This document shows positions 45,901-64,000 of a stretch of DNA of 64,000 nucleotides, in pieces (position 1 is the first letter of the stretch; the number at the start of each line of letters is the position of its first letter). The translations under genes and the position numbers were made by a program. This DNA is from Amycolatopsis sp. WQ 127309. Its GTDB lineage: Bacteria > Actinomycetota > Actinomycetes > Mycobacteriales > Pseudonocardiaceae. A model generated the notes under the pieces. It searched no databases. It was not told where the DNA came from and worked only from the letters and a program-made list of their open reading frames with translations. The DNA is taken from positions 8,073,001-8,137,000 of the forward strand of contig NZ_CP095481.1 of assembly GCF_023023025.1 (NCBI RefSeq), in the 5' to 3' direction.

Positions 45901-48314
45901 GGTTCGGTGACGCCGTCGCCGACCTCGCCGCCCGCGGCGTCACGCGGTTCGTCGAGGTCGGCCCGGACGGCGTGCTGTCCGGCATGGCCGCGGAGATCCT
46001 CGACGACGCCGTGCTCGTGCCGCTGCTGCGGTCGGGCCGCGACGAAGAGACCACGGTCGTCACCGCGCTGGCCCGCCTGCACGCCGACGGCGTCGACGTC
46101 ACCTGGCCCGCGTTCTTCGCCGGCGCCGACGCGCGGGGTGTCGCCCTGCCGACGTACCCGTTCGCGGGCGAGCGCTTCTGGCCGCAGCCGGCGGCCGTCG
46201 CGACGCCGGTGGAAAGCGGCGGCGACGAGGAGTTCTGGGCCGCCCTCGACGGCGCCGACTTCACCGGGCTGGCCGCCGAGCTCGACGCGAACGCCGACGA
46301 ACTCGCCCGCGTCCTGCCCGCGCTTTCCGCACGCCGCAAGGGACACGTGGACCGCACGATCACCGACGGCTGGCGCTACCGCGTCGACTGGCAGCCCCTG
46401 ACGGCCACCGCCGCGCCGCGCCGTGAGGACTGGCTGGTCGCCGTGCCCGCCGCCCTCGACGGCGACGAGCGGATCGACGTCATCGTCGACGCGCTCGGCG
46501 CCGATACCGTCCGGCTGGTCGTCGACACGCCGGACCGCGACGTCCTCCACGACCGGATCACCGCCCTGCTCGAAAGCTTCCCGCGCCCGGCGGGGGTCTT
46601 GTCGTTGCTGGCCCTGGACGAGGAACCCGCGGCCGACACGCCGTCGGTGCCCGCCGGGCTCGCGACGACGGCCGCGCTCGTCCAGGCCCTCGGCGACGCC
46701 GGAGTGGACGCGCCGCTGTGGTGCGTCACCACCGGCGCCGTCCGGATCGGCCCGGCCGACGCCGCCGGGAGCCTGGCGCAGGCCGCCGTCTGGGGCCTGG
46801 GCCGGGTCGCCGCGATGGAGTACCCCGGCCGCTGGGGCGGTCTCGTCGACCTGCCCGCCGACTTCGACCCCCGCGCGCTCACCCGCCTGCCCGCGACGCT
46901 GGCCGCGGCGGGGGAGGAGGACCAGCTCGCGCTGCGCCCCGGTGGCGCGCACGTCCGCCGTCTCGTGCCCGCCCCGGCCGGAGCGCCGGTGCCGGACCGG
47001 GCCGCCGTCCCGAAGGACGGCACGGTCATCGTCACCGGTGGTACCGGCGCGCTGGGCGGCAAGCTCGCGCACTGGCTCGCCGGCGAAGGTGCCGGGCACA
47101 TCGTCCTCACCAGCCGTCGCGGCCTCGACGCGCCGGGCGCCCGGGAGCTGGCCGACGACCTGACGGCGTCCGGTGCCCGCGTGACCGTCGCCGCCTGCGA
47201 CGTGTCCGACAGGGCCGCGCTGGCCGATCTCATCCAGGGTCTGCCGGAGGAGTTCCCGCTGCGTGGTGTGGTGCACGCCGCCGGTGTGCTCGACGACTGC
47301 GTGGTCGACGCCGTCGACCCGGGCCGGTTCGAGACCGTGCTGCGGCCCAAGACCGCGGCCGCGCTGAACCTGCACGAGCTGACCGCGGACCACGACCTGA
47401 GCATGTTCGTCCTGTTCGCCTCGATCGCCGGCACTGTCGGCGGTCCCGGCCAGGGCAGTTACGCCGCCGCCAACGCCGTGCTCGACGCCCTCGCCGAACA
47501 ACGCGCCCGCGACGGGCTGGCCGCGACGTCGGTCGCCTGGGGCGCCTGGGGTGAGGTCGGCATGGCCGCCGACCCGGCGATCCAGGAACGCATGCGCCGC
47601 AGCGGCGCCGCGGCCCTCCCGCCGAGACGCGCGCTCCTCGCCCTCGGCGAGGCCCTGCGCCGCGGCGACGTCTCGCTGACCGTCGCCGACATCGACTGGA
47701 GCCGCTACGCGCCGGGCATGGCGCTGATGCGGATGACCCACCTGCTCGACGGGGTCCCGGCCGCCCGCGCCGCCGTCGAGGCCGCGCGGCGCGAACCGGA
47801 AGCGGCGGAAACCTCGCTCGTCGACGAGCTGGCCGCGATGTCCGAGCCGGAGCGGGTCAGCACGCTGTCCCGCGCGGTGCGGACGGCGGCCGCGATGATC
47901 CTCGGGCACTCCTCGCCCGACGCGATCGAGCCGGAGGCCAAGTTCGGCGGCCTGGGCTTCGACTCGCTGAGCGCGGTCGAGTTCCGCAACCTGCTGGCTC
48001 GCCGCACCGGGCTGAACCTGGCGCAGGGCATCGTCTTCGACCACCCGACGCCGCTCGCGCTCGCGCAGTTCCTGCGGACCGAGCTGGTGCCGGCGGACCG
48101 GCCGGCGGCCGATCCGCTCACCGAAGAACTGGACCGGCTGGAACGGGCGCTGGCGGGCGCCCAGCTCAGCGACGTCCGCAAGGACGACCTCACCCGCCGG
48201 CTGCACGGGCTGCTCGACGGGATGCGGTCCGACCGCGTCGCCGGCGACGTCGTCCTGGCGGCCTCGGACGACGAAATGTTCGACCTGCTCGGCAAGGAGT
48301 TCGGGATCTCGTGA
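39918..48314 (+). CDS. Type I modular PKS, two extension modules (PKS-4)
   Basis: A 2798-residue bimodular synthase. ATG 39918 follows AGAGG by 5 nt and begins a docking helix ([20 protein letters not shown]) that leads straight into the KS. Order: docking; M1 KS-AT(malonyl)-DH(dead)-ACP with no KR (40017-43643); M2 KS-AT(malonyl)-KR-ACP (43644-about 48090); C-terminal docking tail with the pattern [10 protein letters not shown]...[14 protein letters not shown]...[13 protein letters not shown], like the tails of PKS-2 and PKS-3. M1 should leave a ketone and M2 a hydroxyl. It follows the reversed GT/ABC cassette rather than PKS-3 directly, so it may have its own promoter. The stop TGA (48312-48314) overlaps an alternative GTG start of PKS-5. 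Confidence 0.
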   Translation: MASESQLRDYLKRVTADLHRSRQRVREFETAASEPIAVIGIGCRFPGGVSSPEQLWDLVAAGTDAIGPLPAGRGWDALLAGVDRSTVSLGDVDAWRGGFVDEPDRFDAGFFRISPREALAMDPQQRVLLEVTWEALERARIVPASLRGSRTGVFVGTNGQSYGKLLAASGETVEGHTGTGNTAAVLSGRIAYAFGFEGASVTVDTACSSSLVAAHWATQSLRSGECSLALAGGVTVMATPEAFAEFSKQGGLAPDGRCKAFADGADGVGWSEGAGILVLERLSDAQRHGHPVLAVLRGTAVNSDGASSGLTVPNGPSQQRVIRSALAASGLTTNDIDVVEAHGTGTKLGDPIEAQALLATYGKDRETPLLLGSVKSNFGHTQAAAGVAGIIKMVMAIRHGEVPRTLHAETPSSEVDWSAGAVTPVTEQVSWPETDRPRRAAVSSFGVSGTNAHTIVEQAPEPETVEPTTTAGPVPWFASARSETALRAQVERLLAATTHTTPAADVALSSAVTRAGFEHGLAAVGPDSATLREALRGWLDKGAAPGVTTASAVRGETAFLFSGQGAQHRDMGRRLAEVYPAFAAAFDEIVERFPDLRDALGDDRIDRTEFAQPALFAFEVALARLLDTWGVRPDHVAGHSVGEIAAAHVAGVLTLDDACTLVAARARLMGALPEGGVMVAVRASEVDVQLVLEDGVDIAAVNGPESVVLSGVEDAVVAVAAKFAKHRRLRVSHAFHSVLMEPMLDEFRQVVAQLAFSTPRVPVVSAGDVTDPEYWVRQVRDTVRFGDALSRLAEAGVTRFAEVGPDAVLSGLVDAAVVVPLSRRDHDEDTALVTGLAALHVGGGTVDWTAVLAGARLVDLPTYPFQRERYWPTLTVRAGNAAGLGLAAVRHPLLGAALDVAGTTESLLTGTLSLATQPWLAAHLDDGRITFPGAGFLELALRAARNLGCPEITELTLTTPLVLGPSDALVLQVRVGSPEADGSRPIDVHSAPAGTDVPDWTHHATGTLAAGPGPEPAVLTEGAYRTDITLPDTLDGHFDLHPLLLAEALRACVADGEPTPEPRVWRGVSLHAQGMTRLRLRVAPLDDASVSLALLDSADRPVFLAGAVEFAGGTGLADLSDLAAGPVARVAASPLAGNWADLGEADRTRAAEDLVRTTVAAVLGHGDTGAVGTGQPFTDLGFDSMMSVELRNRLTAATTLDLPATLVFDHPTPADVAQLLLAGLFGEAERTGPVRRTRARGDDPVVIVGMSCRYPGGVRSPADLWTMVSNGDDAVGPFPADRGWDLATLAAGASATTYGGFLDEIDRFDASFFGISPREALAMDPQQRQVLETSWEALEDAGIDPLGLRASATGVFVGTNGQDYASVLAGSDADVGAHAGLGNAASAVSGRVSYVLGLEGPSMTVDTACSSSLVALHLASQALRGGECSLAIVGGVLVMSSANYFLGTSQQGGLAPDGRCKAFADAADGTGWAEGVGMLVVERLSDARRNGHEVLAVVRGSAVNSDGASNGITAPNGPSQRRVIRAALADAGLSTSDVDVVEAHGTGTTLGDPIEAQALLATYGQDRENPLLLGSFKSNIGHTQAAAGVGGIIKMVQAMRHGVVPPTLHVDAPSSHVDWTTGAIELVTEPTPWPAAERPRRAGVSAFGVSGTNAHVVLEQAPAAPARKPDPEPAVVPWLLSAASRSALQAQAARLIDAETTPVAATGLALATRRAALAHRAVVVGADPAALRSGLAALAAGDEAGNVVEGTARDGGLALLFTGQGSQRLGMGRDLHTRFPVFRDAFDEVCAQFDGPLRDVVFGDDAALLDTTGWAQPAIFALEVALLRLIESWGVRADHFAGHSIGEIAAAHGAGVLSLEDACTLVAARARLMQELPEGGAMIALRASADEVRPLLGPDVSLAAVNGPASVVIAGTEAAAEAVAAQFEKARRITVSHAFHSPLMEPMLDDFAKVVAGLDLRVPRRAMVSAVTGRPERELLATAQYWVDHVRQTVRFGDAVADLAARGVTRFVEVGPDGVLSGMAAEILDDAVLVPLLRSGRDEETTVVTALARLHADGVDVTWPAFFAGADARGVALPTYPFAGERFWPQPAAVATPVESGGDEEFWAALDGADFTGLAAELDANADELARVLPALSARRKGHVDRTITDGWRYRVDWQPLTATAAPRREDWLVAVPAALDGDERIDVIVDALGADTVRLVVDTPDRDVLHDRITALLESFPRPAGVLSLLALDEEPAADTPSVPAGLATTAALVQALGDAGVDAPLWCVTTGAVRIGPADAAGSLAQAAVWGLGRVAAMEYPGRWGGLVDLPADFDPRALTRLPATLAAAGEEDQLALRPGGAHVRRLVPAPAGAPVPDRAAVPKDGTVIVTGGTGALGGKLAHWLAGEGAGHIVLTSRRGLDAPGARELADDLTASGARVTVAACDVSDRAALADLIQGLPEEFPLRGVVHAAGVLDDCVVDAVDPGRFETVLRPKTAAALNLHELTADHDLSMFVLFASIAGTVGGPGQGSYAAANAVLDALAEQRARDGLAATSVAWGAWGEVGMAADPAIQERMRRSGAAALPPRRALLALGEALRRGDVSLTVADIDWSRYAPGMALMRMTHLLDGVPAARAAVEAARREPEAAETSLVDELAAMSEPERVSTLSRAVRTAAAMILGHSSPDAIEPEAKFGGLGFDSLSAVEFRNLLARRTGLNLAQGIVFDHPTPLALAQFLRTELVPADRPAADPLTEELDRLERALAGAQLSDVRKDDLTRRLHGLLDGMRSDRVAGDVVLAASDDEMFDLLGKEFGIS
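40017..43643 (+). other. PKS-4 module 1: KS-AT(malonyl)-DH(dead)-ACP, KR absent
   Basis: KS Cys codon 40536 (LEG-P-S-type loop reads FEGAS). AT Ser (GHSVGE) codon 41835 with HAFH, malonyl type. The DH keeps the His motif ([10 protein letters not shown], His codon 42684), but the catalytic Asp of LLD is Ala (codon 43053), and the stretch that normally carries YGPxF is deleted. The chain then runs through about 50 residues of linker straight into the ACP (Ser codon 43467). There is no trace of a KR Rossmann motif. Without KR the DH has no substrate, so the output should be a beta-ketone. Confidence 0.
43644..48090 (+). other. PKS-4 module 2: KS-AT(malonyl)-KR-ACP
   Basis: KS Cys codon 44142; AT Ser (GHSIGE) codon 45447 with HAFH; no DH; post-AT linker of the same kind as PKS-2 module 3; [10 protein letters not shown] near 47035, LDD (B-type), Ser in FASIAG retained, Tyr codon 47460; ACP Ser codon 47964. 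Predicted output is a beta-hydroxyl. Confidence 0.
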
Positions 48315-48337
48315 ACAGCCACGATGGGCGAGGGTTC

Positions 48338-48340
<3 letters not shown>
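48294..48340 (+). promoter_or_regulatory. PKS-4/PKS-5 junction with two possible starts
   Basis: GTG 48311 overlaps the PKS-4 stop (GTGA) and has AAGGAG 11 nt upstream (48294-48299). ATG 48338 is in the same frame and has GAGGG (48330-48334) only 3 nt upstream. The GTG start would add nine residues (MNSHDGRGF). ATG is chosen because it places the docking helix at the very N-terminus, as in PKS-3 and PKS-4; coupling through the GTGA overlap remains possible. Confidence 0.

Positions 48341-64000
<15,660 letters not shown>

Overview
The window is about 64 kb of very GC-rich DNA (third codon positions almost all G or C) from an actinomycete. It is filled almost entirely by a type I modular polyketide synthase (PKS) locus. 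Codon use and the style of the intergenic repeats suggest a Pseudonocardiaceae strain, possibly Amycolatopsis; this is an inference. Neither end of the PKS is inside the window: there is no loading module, no thioesterase, no sugar-biosynthesis gene and no regulator.

Layout. Five PKS genes lie on the + strand: PKS-1 (1-948, only the end of its last module), PKS-2 (975-26447, five modules), PKS-3 (26455-36102, two modules), PKS-4 (39918-48314, two modules) and PKS-5 (48338 to the window end, three modules plus the start of a fourth KS; frame open to the edge). Between PKS-3 and PKS-4 a three-gene cassette runs the other way: a macrolide/polyene-type glycosyltransferase (39545-38154) followed by a DrrA/DrrB-like ABC exporter pair (38128-37139 and 37149-36382). 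Each intergenic space around this cassette (36103-36381 and 39546-39917) carries an array of short repeats with an exact 21-bp period, first direct and then inverted.

Module read-out (12 complete modules). PKS-2: M1 KS-AT-DH(dead)-KR-ACP; M2 KS-AT-DH-ER-KR-ACP; M3 KS-AT-KR-ACP; M4 and M5 KS-AT-DH-KR-ACP. PKS-3: M1 KS-AT(methylmalonyl)-KR(dead)-ACP; M2 KS-AT-DH-KR-ACP. PKS-4: M1 KS-AT-DH(dead)-ACP with no KR; M2 KS-AT-KR-ACP. PKS-5: M1 to M3 KS-AT-DH-KR-ACP, then a partial KS. All ATs carry malonyl-type motifs (GHSxGE, HAFH) except the first AT of PKS-3 (GHSQGE, YASH). If the proteins act in gene order, the beta-carbon states are OH, CH2, OH, C=C, C=C, C=O (this unit brings the only methyl branch), C=C, C=O, OH, C=C, C=C, C=C. 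This describes a mixed polyol/polyene chain with two retained ketones, of which only 24 backbone carbons are built inside the window.

How the genes work together. Docking sequences support the order PKS-1 to PKS-5: a [12 protein letters not shown] head on PKS-2 fits the unusual tail of PKS-1, and the other junctions use the common coiled-coil head (LxxYLKxVTxxL). The glycosyltransferase would decorate the product, and the ABC pair would export it and protect the producer. I found no wholly new type of system. The most notable items are the paired 21-bp arrays, a 44-bp perfect palindrome, a 26-bp perfect palindrome inside PKS-5 coding sequence, and three modules crippled in different ways.
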